From Paenibacillus sp. sptzw28 (GTDB taxonomy: Bacteria > Bacillota > Bacilli > Paenibacillales > Paenibacillaceae): 64,000 nt of DNA. Both the position numbers and the translations under genes were made by a program. Below the pieces are notes generated by a model. It was not told the DNA's origin, did not search any database, and worked only from the letters and a program-made list of their open reading frames with translations. The DNA lies in contig NZ_CP080545.1 in NCBI RefSeq assembly GCF_019550795.1, forward strand, positions 5,933,501-5,997,500, given 5' to 3'. Positions 8,159 through 17,790 of the stretch are shown here, one piece after another (positions within the stretch are counted from its first letter, which is position 1; every line of letters starts with the position of its first letter).

Positions 8159-10297
8159 TTAATCTACGGACTGTCCCGCAAATAAGGGGCTTACACGGAC
8201 GGCGCAAGCTTTGAATGCCGGCATGCGGCAGGTTGGATCAAGCGCCGGATTCGTTAACTTATTCACGTTCTGAATATCGCCCCAGTGCATTGGAACGAAT
8301 ACCGTGTCCTCACGGATGCCGATGGAGAATCGGCTGCGGACGACAATGCTTCCCCGTTTGGATTCAAGCTTCACCAGCGCCCCGTCCTCCAGTCCATATC
8401 TGCGGGCTGCGCGCGGGTGAATTTCTACGAACGATTCGATGTCCCGCGCAGCCAGGGAGCGGCTTCTCCTGGTCTGTACGCCGGTCAAATAATGCGTGAG
8501 CACGCGGCCTGTGGTCATATTCAGAGGGTACTCATCGCACGTCTGCTCATCCGGTAGATGGTTCTGGACGGGGGTGAGCTCCGCTTTGCCGTTTGCATGG
8601 GCAAAGGAAGTCTCAAACAAGCGCCCGGCACCCGGCTCATCCAGAGACGGGCAAGGCCAGTAGACGCCTTCTTCCTTCCGCAGGCGGTTGTACGTAATGC
8701 CGAAGTAGTCGGCGATGCCGCCTCGGCTGGCGAGCCGCAGCTCGTTGAATATATCTTCCGCGGATTCAAATGTGAAATATTCCGATTTACCGAGGCGCTC
8801 TGCGATGCCGCATAGGATTTGCCAATCATGCCGCGCCTCTCCCGGCGCAGGACGGCTCGCTTCACGCAGCAGCACACGGCCTTCAAGATTGGTCATCGTG
8901 CCTTCGTTCTCCAAATACGCCGATACCGGCAATACCAAATCCGCCAGCCGCGCCGTTTCGGACATCAGCATATCGGCTACAACGAGAAAATCAAGCTTCC
9001 CCAGGCCTTCCTCCACAAAATTCGCGTTCGGATTCGATACAAGCGGATTGGAGCCTACGATAATCAGCCCGCGAATCGCCTGTTCATGCACCTTCTCCAT
9101 CATTTCATATGCGGATACGCCTTTACCCGGCAGATCCTCCGGATCGACGCCCCAGACGCCGGCCACATGAGCGCGGGCCTCCGGATTATCGATCATGCGA
9201 TAACCCGGCAGCTGGTCTGCCTTCTGACCGTGCTCGCGTCCGCCCTGCCCGTTCCCTTGACCGGTTACGGCGCCGTAGCCGGAGCCGGGCTTGCCGATTT
9301 TGCCGGTCATAAGCACAAGATTGAGGAAGCCCCGAACAGCCATGTAGCCGTCGCTTTGCTGCTCGACACCCCGCGCCGTAAATACCATACCTGTTGCGGC
9401 TTTGCCGTAAGCGAGCGCCGCTTTGCGGATATTATCAACGCTCACGCCCGTCAGCTCAGCTATTTCATTCAAGTCGAGCTGCTCCAAATGCGCCTTAAGC
9501 TCTGCAAAGCCGTTGGTGCGTGCGTCCAGGAAGGAGGCGTCAATAAGACCCTCCTCCAGAATGACCTTCTGGATGCCGTTGGCAAGCGCCGCATCCATTC
9601 CCGGCTTCACACGCAAATGCAAATCCGCCATTGCCGTCGTCCCCGTATCCCGGGGGTCGATGACGATGAAGTAAGCGCCGTTCTCTTTCGCCTTCGTAAA
9701 ATACGGCATCAACGTAGGCTGGCACTCCGCAATGTTGGTTCCCGCAAGAATGATGCACTTCGCCAGCGGAATGTCCGAAAGCGGGTTGGTCAGCCCGCGG
9801 TCGACGCCGAACGCCTTGTTGCCTCCGGCTGCCGCAGCCGACATGCAGAACCGGCCATTGTAATCGATATATCGGGTTTGGAGCGCAACCCGGGCGAATT
9901 TGCCGAGCAAATATGCGGATTCGTTCGTAAGCGACCCGCCGCCGTAAACGCCGATGGTGTCATTACCGTAGGCGCCGCGCAGCTCACCCAATCTGCTCGC
10001 GATGAGATCAAACGCCTCATCCCACGAAACGGGGACGAAGCTGCCGCCTTGCTTGGCCAGCGGCTGCATGATGCGGTCGCCGTTCAAGGCGTGCTGGTAT
10101 GCATTCATGCCCTTGATGCACAGACGCCCTTCCGATGCGGCGTTAGGCTTCGGCACAACGGTATATGACTTATGCCGGGTGATGGCATCCTGCTCCTCAA
10201 TCACTTGCATCTTGCACTGCACGCTGCAAAACGGGCACTGGGTATCCATCACAACCGGTTCTATCGTTTCAATCGACGCCGCGCCTGATCCATTCAT
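8159..10297 (-). CDS. nasC: Assimilatory nitrate reductase catalytic subunit
   Basis: The enzyme reduces nitrate to nitrite in the cytoplasm using a Mo-bis-MGD cofactor. The 712-residue protein begins with a 4Fe-4S motif, CPFCSVQC followed by RLCIKG (C21, C24, C28, C60). The Mo-ligand cysteine is in YNGRFCMS (C151). The dinucleotide-binding domain is seen in MTTGRVLTHYLTG and FVPMHWGD. The ATG at 10297 is five bases after the nasB stop and has AAGGTGAG just ahead; a GTG three codons upstream would overlap nasB. It is the last gene of the nas operon and should take electrons from NasB. No C-terminal BFD domain is visible, as in the Bacillus NasC type. Confidence 0.93.
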   Translation of the reverse strand: MNGSGAASIETIEPVVMDTQCPFCSVQCKMQVIEEQDAITRHKSYTVVPKPNAASEGRLCIKGMNAYQHALNGDRIMQPLAKQGGSFVPVSWDEAFDLIASRLGELRGAYGNDTIGVYGGGSLTNESAYLLGKFARVALQTRYIDYNGRFCMSAAAAGGNKAFGVDRGLTNPLSDIPLAKCIILAGTNIAECQPTLMPYFTKAKENGAYFIVIDPRDTGTTAMADLHLRVKPGMDAALANGIQKVILEEGLIDASFLDARTNGFAELKAHLEQLDLNEIAELTGVSVDNIRKAALAYGKAATGMVFTARGVEQQSDGYMAVRGFLNLVLMTGKIGKPGSGYGAVTGQGNGQGGREHGQKADQLPGYRMIDNPEARAHVAGVWGVDPEDLPGKGVSAYEMMEKVHEQAIRGLIIVGSNPLVSNPNANFVEEGLGKLDFLVVADMLMSETARLADLVLPVSAYLENEGTMTNLEGRVLLREASRPAPGEARHDWQILCGIAERLGKSEYFTFESAEDIFNELRLASRGGIADYFGITYNRLRKEEGVYWPCPSLDEPGAGRLFETSFAHANGKAELTPVQNHLPDEQTCDEYPLNMTTGRVLTHYLTGVQTRRSRSLAARDIESFVEIHPRAARRYGLEDGALVKLESKRGSIVVRSRFSIGIREDTVFVPMHWGDIQNVNKLTNPALDPTCRMPAFKACAVRVSPLFAGQSVD

Positions 10298-10302
10298 AGC
10301 TC

Positions 10303-12792
10303 TCACCTTATCGAAGCAGCTTCAGGCTGCTGTTGTAGTTGTTGTCCATATCCGCCATCCGCGCTAACCACTCGCTGCGCTTCCATCCGCTGGAGCAGCC
10401 CCTGACGGAGCAGCCCATCGAATAGTCCTTCGCGAAGTCCAATCAGGCCGATTCGCTCGACCCACTGCCAGGTCGCTTCGCCGAATCTCGCATCTTCGCG
10501 GTACCACTGCAGGAAGGCGGCCGCCATATTCAGCGTTCCTACCTCTTCCGGCTCCGTGCACAGCAGCTGCGCCTGCTTCAACTGACCCGCGCCGCTGCCG
10601 CTGCCGCCGACATAAATCTCCCAGCCACCGGGCGCTCCGACGATGCCTACATCCTTGGCAAGTGTCCCAGCCCGGTGAAGCGGGCTGCCGGATACGCCGA
10701 TACGGATAGAAGCAGGCATTTGCAAGCCTTCCAGCCGCTGCTCGAGCAATGCGCCGAGTCGGACGGAATCCTGCACAGCACTGCGGTCGTAGCCGGGACC
10801 TGCACAGGTGGCAACAGTCTCCACCGGCCTGCCGTAAGTGGCGGAAGCCAGCGGCATTGCCAGATCGCTGCCTACAGCATGGACCGCTTCAAGCGGAATG
10901 CCGAGCAAATCAAGCTGGCCGCTGCCTGACAGCTTGACATGCGGAATGCCGTACTTGTCGATGACATCCGCTATGCGCCGCAGCTGCTGCGCGCTGGTCA
11001 GTCCGCCGTACATTCTCGGAACGATCGAATACGTTCCGTCCGCAAGCCGGCTTGCCGCCGCCGATGAGGCAGCTTCAGCCAGCCCGGCCGCAGCCAGTGC
11101 AGCAGCTTCGGCAGTTCCAGCCGCAGCGGCAGCGCCGGAAACTCCGGCGGCTGCAGCTTCAACGGCCGCTGCCGCCGCACCGGAACCTGCAACCGCAGCG
11201 CTTGCACCAATATAATAACGAAGCGCGGGACGGCATATGGCGCAGCCGCCAGCCTGCTTCCATCCAAGCTGCTGCATCGCATCTTCCTCAACCTTGAATG
11301 CGCCGCTTCGGACAGCCTCCTTCAGCTCATCGTGGCTGAAATCGGAACAGCCGCAGATCGTTTCCTTCGGCGCTTCGGCTTCCTCCGCATTCGCCAGCGT
11401 ATAGCCCAGAATTGCAGAGACGAGCGGCTTGCAGCCGCCGCAGGAGCTTGAGGCCCGCGTGCATTCGCGGACCTGCTCGAACGTCTCGAGGCCGCCGCCG
11501 CGAATCGCTTCCACAATCGCGCCTTTGCTCACGCCGTTGCAGGAGCAGACGGTTTCCTTGTCCGACATGGCGCAAATGTACGAATCATCTGCAGCTCCGC
11601 CGCCGCTTGCCTGCGCTTCAAGCACCGACGCGTCGGCCTCCTGCTTGATATAGCCAAGCAGCTTGTTCCCCTCGCTGCTGTCGCCGAACAGTACCGCACC
11701 GACTATTTTGTTGTCGCGGATAGAAACTTTCTTGTATGTGCCCTTGATACCGTCGAACACTTTAATCGACGTCGTTATTTCCGAATCGCGGATTTCACCG
11801 GCGGAGAAGACATCAACACCCGACACCTTCAGCTGCGAAGCGAGAATTGAACCTTGATAAGGCTCCACGCCGGCAGCTTCACAAATGGTCTTCGCCAGCA
11901 CTTTTCCCTGTTCATACAGCGGCGAGACCATGCCGTAAACCATTCCGCGATGCTCCGCGCACTCCCCGACAGCGTAAACGTTCGAAACACTGGTCTCCAT
12001 GAAGTCATTCACCACAATCGCGCGGTTAGTCTCGACTCCGCTGTCGGCTGCAAGCTTGATGTTAGGCCGAACTCCTACGGCAATGACGACCAGGTCGGCA
12101 TCGACCTTCGTTCCGTCCTTGAAGAGCAGCCCTTCCGCACGCTTCTTGCCGAGTATGCGCTCGGTATGCTTCTCCAGCAGAAACTTCATGCCCTGCTTTT
12201 CCAGCTCCTGCCGCATCATCCTGGCTGCGGTCGGATCAAGCTGCCGTTCCATCAAATAATCAAAAATATGAACGACATGCACATCCATCCCGAGATTGAG
12301 CAGACCCCTGGCCGCCTCAAGTCCGAGCAGACCTCCGCCGATCACGACCGCGTTCTTATACGATTTGGAAGCCGCCATCATTGTGTTGCAATCGTTAATA
12401 TCACGGAAAGCCGTGACCCCCGGAAGATCTGCTCCAGGCAGCGGAAGCATGAACGGCAGCGAGCCGGTTGCCAGAATCAACCGGTCATACTGAACATTCC
12501 GTCCGTTCTCGCTGATGACCCGCCGCCGCTCCGTATCGATCTCAATGACCGGGTCGCCCGAGTAAAGCAGGATGCCGTTATCTTTATACCACTGCCAGTC
12601 GTTGATCGTAATATCGTTAACCGTCGTGTCGCCCTGCAGCACCTTGGACAGCATGATCCGGTTGTAGTTGGGATGAGGTTCACTTCCGAAAATCGTAATA
12701 TCAAAAGCATCCGGTGCAAGCTTCAAGATTTCCTCGACGCATCTGACACCCGCCATACCGTTGCCCACTACTACCAATTTTTGTTTAGTCAT
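10303..12792 (-). CDS. nasB: NasB-type nitrate reductase electron-transfer subunit (NirB paralogue with decayed sirohaem site)
   Basis: An 829-residue FAD protein. Domains: pyridine-nucleotide-disulphide oxidoreductase (residues 1-390, VVGNGMAG and VVIGGGLLGLEAA); two BFD [2Fe-2S] domains (C416/C418/C451/C454 and C480/C482/C517/C520); an Ala-rich linker (530-581); and a nitrite-reductase-like C-terminal half. In that half the four iron-sulfur/sirohaem cysteines of NirB read C663, D669, S703 and R707, so only one survives. It therefore cannot hold the coupled cluster and most likely passes electrons from NAD(P)H to NasC. It closely resembles nirB in the same operon along its first 530 residues, indicating a duplication. 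GGAGGG lies 11 bases before the ATG. Confidence 0.88.
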   Translation of the reverse strand: MTKQKLVVVGNGMAGVRCVEEILKLAPDAFDITIFGSEPHPNYNRIMLSKVLQGDTTVNDITINDWQWYKDNGILLYSGDPVIEIDTERRRVISENGRNVQYDRLILATGSLPFMLPLPGADLPGVTAFRDINDCNTMMAASKSYKNAVVIGGGLLGLEAARGLLNLGMDVHVVHIFDYLMERQLDPTAARMMRQELEKQGMKFLLEKHTERILGKKRAEGLLFKDGTKVDADLVVIAVGVRPNIKLAADSGVETNRAIVVNDFMETSVSNVYAVGECAEHRGMVYGMVSPLYEQGKVLAKTICEAAGVEPYQGSILASQLKVSGVDVFSAGEIRDSEITTSIKVFDGIKGTYKKVSIRDNKIVGAVLFGDSSEGNKLLGYIKQEADASVLEAQASGGGAADDSYICAMSDKETVCSCNGVSKGAIVEAIRGGGLETFEQVRECTRASSSCGGCKPLVSAILGYTLANAEEAEAPKETICGCSDFSHDELKEAVRSGAFKVEEDAMQQLGWKQAGGCAICRPALRYYIGASAAVAGSGAAAAAVEAAAAGVSGAAAAAGTAEAAALAAAGLAEAASSAAASRLADGTYSIVPRMYGGLTSAQQLRRIADVIDKYGIPHVKLSGSGQLDLLGIPLEAVHAVGSDLAMPLASATYGRPVETVATCAGPGYDRSAVQDSVRLGALLEQRLEGLQMPASIRIGVSGSPLHRAGTLAKDVGIVGAPGGWEIYVGGSGSGAGQLKQAQLLCTEPEEVGTLNMAAAFLQWYREDARFGEATWQWVERIGLIGLREGLFDGLLRQGLLQRMEAQRVVSADGGYGQQLQQQPEAASIR

Positions 12793-12846
12793 GATTTATA
12801 AGACCCTCCATCTTCCCTTAACTAAACCTAAACCTTATCTGTCCGG

Positions 12847-14067
12847 TTATCCCGCTGCAGCAGCCTGCCGCTCCTGCCGCATCTGTCCCGCCAGCCGGTT
12901 CATCCATAGGCAAACGCAGGCAAAAACCATAAGCAGCACGAAGCCCAGCATGTATCCGCCCGTCGCGTTTTTAATGAGACCGAGCACAATCGGCGGGAAA
13001 AATCCGCCCAGACCTCCCGCAGCGCCGACAATCCCCGTAACTGCGCCGGTATTCGCGGACGATACCTCCGGTACCATCTTGAACACCGCGCCGTTGCCCA
13101 AACCAAGCAGGGCAGCCGTAACGAGGCACCCGACACTGAAATAAGGCAGACTCTCCAGTGAGAAAGCAAGCATCAGCGCCGTGAGTCCGGTGCCGCCGAA
13201 TACAATAACAAGAACCTTTTGCGAACCCATACGGTCTGCCCAATAGCCGCCCAACGGCCGAATCAAGGTAGCCACCAGGATGAAGCCCGCTGTCTTCAGA
13301 CCCGCGTCCGTCGCGGTAAGTCCGAAGCATTCCTTAAGAAAAGTCGGTAGATAGACGCTGAACGCCACGAACCCGCCGAAGGTTAAGAAATAGAATAACG
13401 AGAGCATCCATGTCGATTTGAATTTAAGGACGGACAAGGATTGCTTGAATGTTTTATGTTGTGCCGGCGCCGGCAAATCAGATGTGAAGAACCAGAAAAT
13501 AACCGTCACGAGTACGATCATGATAGCCAGGCCCCAGAACACCCATGACAAACCGTAATTGGCGCTGATCACGGGAACCGTGAAGCTGGCGACTGCCCCT
13601 CCTATATTGCCCAAGCCGGCCAATCCGAGAACAAAGCCCTGCTTCTCGGGCGGATACCACCGGGAAACATAAGTCAGCGATATCGCAAACGTCGTTCCCG
13701 CCATCCCGATCATAAGCGCGCAAAGGAGCATGAAGCCGAACGAATCGGTCCATCCTGCGAGCAGCAGCGGCAGCGCAAGAAACAGCATCGTTACCGCAAA
13801 AACCTTACGCCCGCCCAATCGGTCGGTATAAATTCCCATCGGAATGCGCACAATCGATCCTAACAGGACAGGTGTCGCTATGAGTATGCTTTTCTGAACG
13901 GTAGTCAGTTGAAACAGCTCTTGAATTTTTCCGGCAATCGGCGGAAAGACATTCCAAATTACGAATGAGGCCATCATGGCAAACGTTGAAAAGATAAGGG
14001 CAAGCGCGGAACCGCGTCCTGCGGTTCCTGTTCCGGCGGACGCGGTTCCTATGTTATTTTGTCGCAT
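12847..14067 (-). CDS. nasA: Nitrate/nitrite transporter, MFS (NarK/NasA)
   Basis: A 406-residue, twelve-helix major facilitator. The nitrate/nitrite-porter signature is present as GLAGLGNIGGAVASFTVP near residue 150, along with the MFS loop motif RIPMGIYTDRLGGRK. It imports nitrate (possibly exchanging nitrite) across the cytoplasmic membrane. It lies between the nitrite reductase genes and the nitrate reductase genes. AGGAG is ten bases before the ATG. Confidence 0.92.
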   Translation of the reverse strand: MRQNNIGTASAGTGTAGRGSALALIFSTFAMMASFVIWNVFPPIAGKIQELFQLTTVQKSILIATPVLLGSIVRIPMGIYTDRLGGRKVFAVTMLFLALPLLLAGWTDSFGFMLLCALMIGMAGTTFAISLTYVSRWYPPEKQGFVLGLAGLGNIGGAVASFTVPVISANYGLSWVFWGLAIMIVLVTVIFWFFTSDLPAPAQHKTFKQSLSVLKFKSTWMLSLFYFLTFGGFVAFSVYLPTFLKECFGLTATDAGLKTAGFILVATLIRPLGGYWADRMGSQKVLVIVFGGTGLTALMLAFSLESLPYFSVGCLVTAALLGLGNGAVFKMVPEVSSANTGAVTGIVGAAGGLGGFFPPIVLGLIKNATGGYMLGFVLLMVFACVCLWMNRLAGQMRQERQAAAAG

Positions 14068-14089
14068 GGATCTATGATCTCCTGTTCGA

Positions 14090-14431
14090 TTAGGATGCCA
14101 AGATGCGTTCTTCTTCGATATGGAGCCACACTTCGCCGCTTGCTTCGTCGACTTCGGTCTGGAAGGTCGTCACACAGCCGTCGTCAGGCGCCTGAACAAG
14201 TCCGTCCTCCAGGTCGATCTTCCAATCATGCAGCGGGCAAAATACGTGATGGTCGCACACGATGCCCTCCGAGAGCTTACCCGCTTTATGCGGGCAGCGG
14301 TTCTCTATCGCCTTAAGCGCACCGCCCGTCAGCTTGAAGATTGCGATCTCGAGCGAGCCGATGTTAACGACCCGCGCCCGCTTCTCGTTGATTTCCGTGA
14401 TGTTGCCGATATGGATCCGTTTCATATGCAT
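14090..14431 (-). CDS. nirD: Nitrite reductase small subunit, Rieske type
   Basis: A protein of about 113 residues with an intact Rieske [2Fe-2S] ligand set: CPH (C46, H48) and CPLH (C65, H68). It partners NirB in NAD(P)H-dependent nitrite reduction to ammonium. Many NirD proteins have lost these ligands, so retention is worth noting; Bacillus NasE also keeps them. Three in-frame ATGs (14437, 14431, 14425) cluster behind GAAAGGA; the middle one has the best spacing. It starts 11 bases after the nirB stop. Confidence 0.9.
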   Translation of the reverse strand: MHMKRIHIGNITEINEKRARVVNIGSLEIAIFKLTGGALKAIENRCPHKAGKLSEGIVCDHHVFCPLHDWKIDLEDGLVQAPDDGCVTTFQTEVDEASGEVWLHIEEERILAS

Positions 14432-14442
14432 GCTCATCCTTT

Positions 14443-16878
14443 CTATTTGAGAACCGATTCCGTCGTCTCGGAAACAATCGGTACGAATGTGGCGTTAAGC
14501 TCCTGCTCCTCGATAATTTCTTTCCATGGATCCTGCATCAGAGAAAGCGTCTTGTCGATTCTATCATTCAGCGCGTCCCGGTCTTCTTTCTTGTCGAGAG
14601 CGGCTTTGACGGTATCAAGACCGACACGCTCGATCCACTCCGACGTCCGTTCGCCGTATTTGCCCGTTTCGCGGTAATGCTGCAGGTAGGCGCCCGACCA
14701 TTCGAGCACTTCTTCCTCCGTCTTCACCTTGCACAGCAGATCCGTGGCCCGCAGCTTCGTGCCTCCGTTGCCGCCGACATGCAGCTCCCAGCCGCCGTCG
14801 ATTGCTACGACGCCGAAGTCCTTGATCGTCGATTCCGCACAGTTCCGCGGGCAGCCGGATACGGCCATTTTCACCTTCGCCGGCGTATTGAGCCGCTCGA
14901 ACCTTTTCTCCAGCTCGATGCCCATGCCGATCGAGTCCTGCGTACCGAAGCGACAGAACGACGAGCCTACGCATGTTTTCACGGTGCGGAGCGCTTTGCC
15001 GTAAGCGTAGCCTGACGGCATATCGAGATCCGACCACATCTTCGGAAGGTCTTCCTTCTTCACACCGAGCAGGTCGATCCGCTGACCGCCTGTCAGCTTC
15101 ACGAGCGGTACGTTGTACTTGACCGCCACGGTCGCTATCCGCTGCAGATCCTCCGGCGTCGTTACGCCGCCGTACATCCGCGGCACGACCGAGTATGTGC
15201 CGTCCTTCTGGATATTCGCATGGTTGCGCTCATTGACGAACCGGGACTCTCTTTCTTCCTCATGCTCTTCCGGCCATACCATGCCCAGATAGTAGTTGAG
15301 CGCCGGGCGGCACTTGGAACAGCCTTCGGGATTCGACCATTCCAGCACGTTCATGACTTCCTTCGAAGTCGTCAGCTCCATGCTGCGAATCGCTTCAACA
15401 ACTTCGTCGCGTCCGAGCGTGGTGCAGCCGCAGATACCTTCCTTGACCGTCTTCACGCCGTCCGCGCCGAGCACATAAGTCAGAACATCGGCCACGAGCG
15501 GTTTACAGCCGCCGCAAGAGCCTGAAGCTTTGGTGCAGGCTTTAATGTCGTTAACGCTGGCACAGCCTTTATCATTAATGGCGCTAACAATCGCACCCTT
15601 GGAAACGCCGTTACACCCGCAGACGATTTCATCGTCGCTCATCGAGGCCACCATATCCGCTCCGGACTTGGCCGAGCCGCCGACCGCCGCGCCGAGCAGC
15701 GTTTCCTGCTCTTTGCCGGTAACGTCTTCTCCGGCACGGATCATCTTGAACAACCGGGAGCCGTCCGAGATGTCGCCGAACAATACCGCACCGACCACTT
15801 TACCATTTCTAAGAACGATTTTCTTATAAAGACCGGCCAGATCGTCCTGCAGTCGGATAGAACGCGTATCGGTGCTGTCCGTGAAATCTCCCGCCGAGAA
15901 CACGTCTACGCCGGATACTTTCAGCTTCGTGGATACGACCGAGCCGTGATAGCCTTCGGTTTCGACGGCGGCCAGGCGCTTGGCGATGACAGCGCCCTGC
16001 TCGTACAGCGGCGCTACCAGACCGTATGCAATGCCCCGGTGCTCGGCGCATTCGCCGACTGAGTAAACGTTCGGAATGTTCGTTTCCATGAAGTCGTTAA
16101 CCACGATACCGCGGTTAATCTCTACCCCGCTGCTCTTAGCAAGCGCGATGTTAGGGCGGATGCCGACCGCCATAACAACGAGGTCCGCCTGTTCTTCATG
16201 GCCGTCGGTGAAGCGTACGCCCGTAACCCGTTTCTTACCGAGAATTTGCTCGGTGTTCTTGGCAAGCAGAAACTTCATCCCCTGCTGTTCCAGCTCGCGC
16301 TGCAGCATGATCGCCGCCGTCTGGTCCAGCTGTCTTTCCATAAGGTAAGGATTGATATGGACTACCGATACTTCCATGTTAAGGTTGAGCAAGCCGCGCG
16401 CGGCTTCGAGCCCGAGCAGGCCGCCGCCGATAACGATCGCTTTCTTGTATTTCTTCGCCGTCTCGATCATCGTCTCGCAGTCTTTAATATCGCGGAAGGC
16501 GATGACGCCTTCCTTGTCCGCTCCCGGGAGCGGAAGCATGAAGGGCAGTGAACCCGTTGCAATAATTAATTCATCGTACGGAACGCTGATGCCGCCATCC
16601 GTACTCACGAGCTTGCGCTGCGTATCGATTGCATTTACCGTTTGCCCCGTGTGCAGCGTTATATGGTTTTCTTCGTACCAGGACCAGTCGTTAATGACGA
16701 TATCCTTCATATCCGCGTCGCCCGCAAGAACGGAGGACAACAGAATCCGGTTATAGTTAGGGTGCGGCTCGCTTCCGAAAATCGTAATGTCGTAGCGGCT
16801 CGGAGCCAGCTTCAACAACTGCTCGATACAATTTACGCCGGCCATCCCGTTGCCAATCAATACTAATTTTTTCTTCAT
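14443..16878 (-). CDS. nirB: Nitrite reductase [NAD(P)H] large subunit
   Basis: First gene of the nas operon; reduces nitrite to ammonium. The 811-residue protein has an FAD/NAD(P)H reductase part (IGNGMAG; VVIGGG type), two BFD [2Fe-2S] domains (C420/C422/C455/C458; C483/C485/C520/C523) and an intact sirohaem/4Fe-4S site, TCVGSSFCRFG and SGCPRNC (C636, C642, C676, C680). I chose the ATG at 16878 because it aligns with the NasB start (MKKKLVLIGNG); the open frame extends 15 codons further. The ribosome site GGGGA is weak. A TnrA/GlnR box lies 78-94 bases upstream. Confidence 0.94.
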   Translation of the reverse strand: MKKKLVLIGNGMAGVNCIEQLLKLAPSRYDITIFGSEPHPNYNRILLSSVLAGDADMKDIVINDWSWYEENHITLHTGQTVNAIDTQRKLVSTDGGISVPYDELIIATGSLPFMLPLPGADKEGVIAFRDIKDCETMIETAKKYKKAIVIGGGLLGLEAARGLLNLNMEVSVVHINPYLMERQLDQTAAIMLQRELEQQGMKFLLAKNTEQILGKKRVTGVRFTDGHEEQADLVVMAVGIRPNIALAKSSGVEINRGIVVNDFMETNIPNVYSVGECAEHRGIAYGLVAPLYEQGAVIAKRLAAVETEGYHGSVVSTKLKVSGVDVFSAGDFTDSTDTRSIRLQDDLAGLYKKIVLRNGKVVGAVLFGDISDGSRLFKMIRAGEDVTGKEQETLLGAAVGGSAKSGADMVASMSDDEIVCGCNGVSKGAIVSAINDKGCASVNDIKACTKASGSCGGCKPLVADVLTYVLGADGVKTVKEGICGCTTLGRDEVVEAIRSMELTTSKEVMNVLEWSNPEGCSKCRPALNYYLGMVWPEEHEEERESRFVNERNHANIQKDGTYSVVPRMYGGVTTPEDLQRIATVAVKYNVPLVKLTGGQRIDLLGVKKEDLPKMWSDLDMPSGYAYGKALRTVKTCVGSSFCRFGTQDSIGMGIELEKRFERLNTPAKVKMAVSGCPRNCAESTIKDFGVVAIDGGWELHVGGNGGTKLRATDLLCKVKTEEEVLEWSGAYLQHYRETGKYGERTSEWIERVGLDTVKAALDKKEDRDALNDRIDKTLSLMQDPWKEIIEEQELNATFVPIVSETTESVLK

Positions 16879-16955
16879 GTAAGCCACATCCCCACTCAAG
16901 ATATCTAACATGACAAGTAACATATAATTGCATTTAAAGTTTACGACGATTTACG

Positions 16956-16972
16956 TGTTATAATTGTTAACA
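16956..16972. promoter_or_regulatory. TnrA/GlnR-type nitrogen-control box upstream of nirB
   Basis: TGTTATAATTGTTAACA fits the TnrA/GlnR consensus TGTNANATTTTNTNACA at 13 of 15 defined positions. Its centre lies about 87 bp before the nirB start, leaving room for a -10 element near 16920 and a start site near 16915, the distance at which TnrA activates. The rest of the 16924-17380 gap is AT-rich and holds no convincing ORF. Confidence 0.7.
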
Positions 16973-17242
16973 TGTTATAAATCTTACTTTACATCAATAG
17001 TTCGTATTTTTCAATCAATTATTAGATAAGAGTTTGTTATAACCTGCCTATGTTTTGCTTATGCGAACGTTATATGTTACATGATACGTTAATGTTCGTT
17101 AATTTACTGAAAACGCTGCCATCTGGCCTCCACACTGAAACTGCGCCATCCGCCTTCTCAATGTTATTTTATATCACACATTTCCGCTCTGCTCCTCCGA
17201 CTCCAAAATAATTTACGATTTATCCGATAAAAGCGAAAACAA

Positions 17243-17270
17243 AGAGCCGGACCCAAGGCGACCCGGCTCT
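17243..17270 (-). terminator. Rho-independent terminator
   Basis: An eight-pair AGAGCCGG/CCGGCTCT stem followed on the minus strand by TTGTTTT. It probably belonged to the gene whose 3' end survives in the hybrid ORF at 17381. Confidence 0.65.
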
Positions 17271-17380
17271 AATTCGCTATCTTTTTGTTAAACAATCACA
17301 ATTTCAACTATGCGGTGGAATTAGGTTCCAGACCGGCAGCCGAGCATTTTAAGTATCATTAGGGGTGAACAACCAGGAAA

Positions 17381-17659
17381 TTAATTCGCAAAACCGTCCA
17401 CACCTTGTCTTTGCAATTCGTGCACCACAAGATCGGCAAGCACTGCAGCGCCTTGACGGTTAAAATGTGGAAAGTCGTGAGATTCCTCATTTTTGATTAT
17501 TAATTCAATTGTGAAGTGAATCAATTGGATTACATAAACAAAAAAAGGTAATGCAAAAGGTGCTATAATGACGAGGAAAAGCGCCATAAAGAGCCATTTA
17601 AAAAATCGGTTCAAGAGGCAGACCTGCTTTCCGAGAATCTCATAAGAAGAGTTTAGCAT
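17381..17659 (-). CDS. Hybrid small membrane ORF with an SGNH-esterase-like tail
   Basis: A 92-residue frame opening at an ATG behind AGAGGTT. Residues 18-56 form one long hydrophobic region (RFFKWLFMALFLVIIAPF onward), encoded by AT-rich DNA. The last 30 residues change in character and base composition: PHFNRQGAAVLADLVVHEL looks like the C-terminal end of SGNH/rhamnogalacturonan-acetylesterase proteins, where a catalytic DxxHF...GA motif precedes the final helix. I infer that an AT-rich insertion replaced the 5' part of an esterase gene and left its tail and terminator behind. Expression is possible; function is unknown. Confidence 0.4.
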   Translation of the reverse strand: MLNSSYEILGKQVCLLNRFFKWLFMALFLVIIAPFALPFFVYVIQLIHFTIELIIKNEESHDFPHFNRQGAAVLADLVVHELQRQGVDGFAN

Positions 17660-17790
17660 GGCTATCTGAACCTCTTTACATGAACAATTTCTTCCACTGC
17701 ATACGCCTTAACAATTTGGACCAATTGTATTGTGGTAACGAACAGCGCATAGAGTAAATAAAGTTTATTTGGTTTTTTTTGGGGGGTATA

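Noticed and set aside
8819..10168. 449-codon plus-strand ORF
   Set aside because: It lies wholly antisense to nasC, has no family features, and mirrors the codon pattern of the real gene.
11854..12801. 315-codon plus-strand ORF
   Set aside because: Antisense shadow of nasB; no ribosome site and no protein-like motifs.
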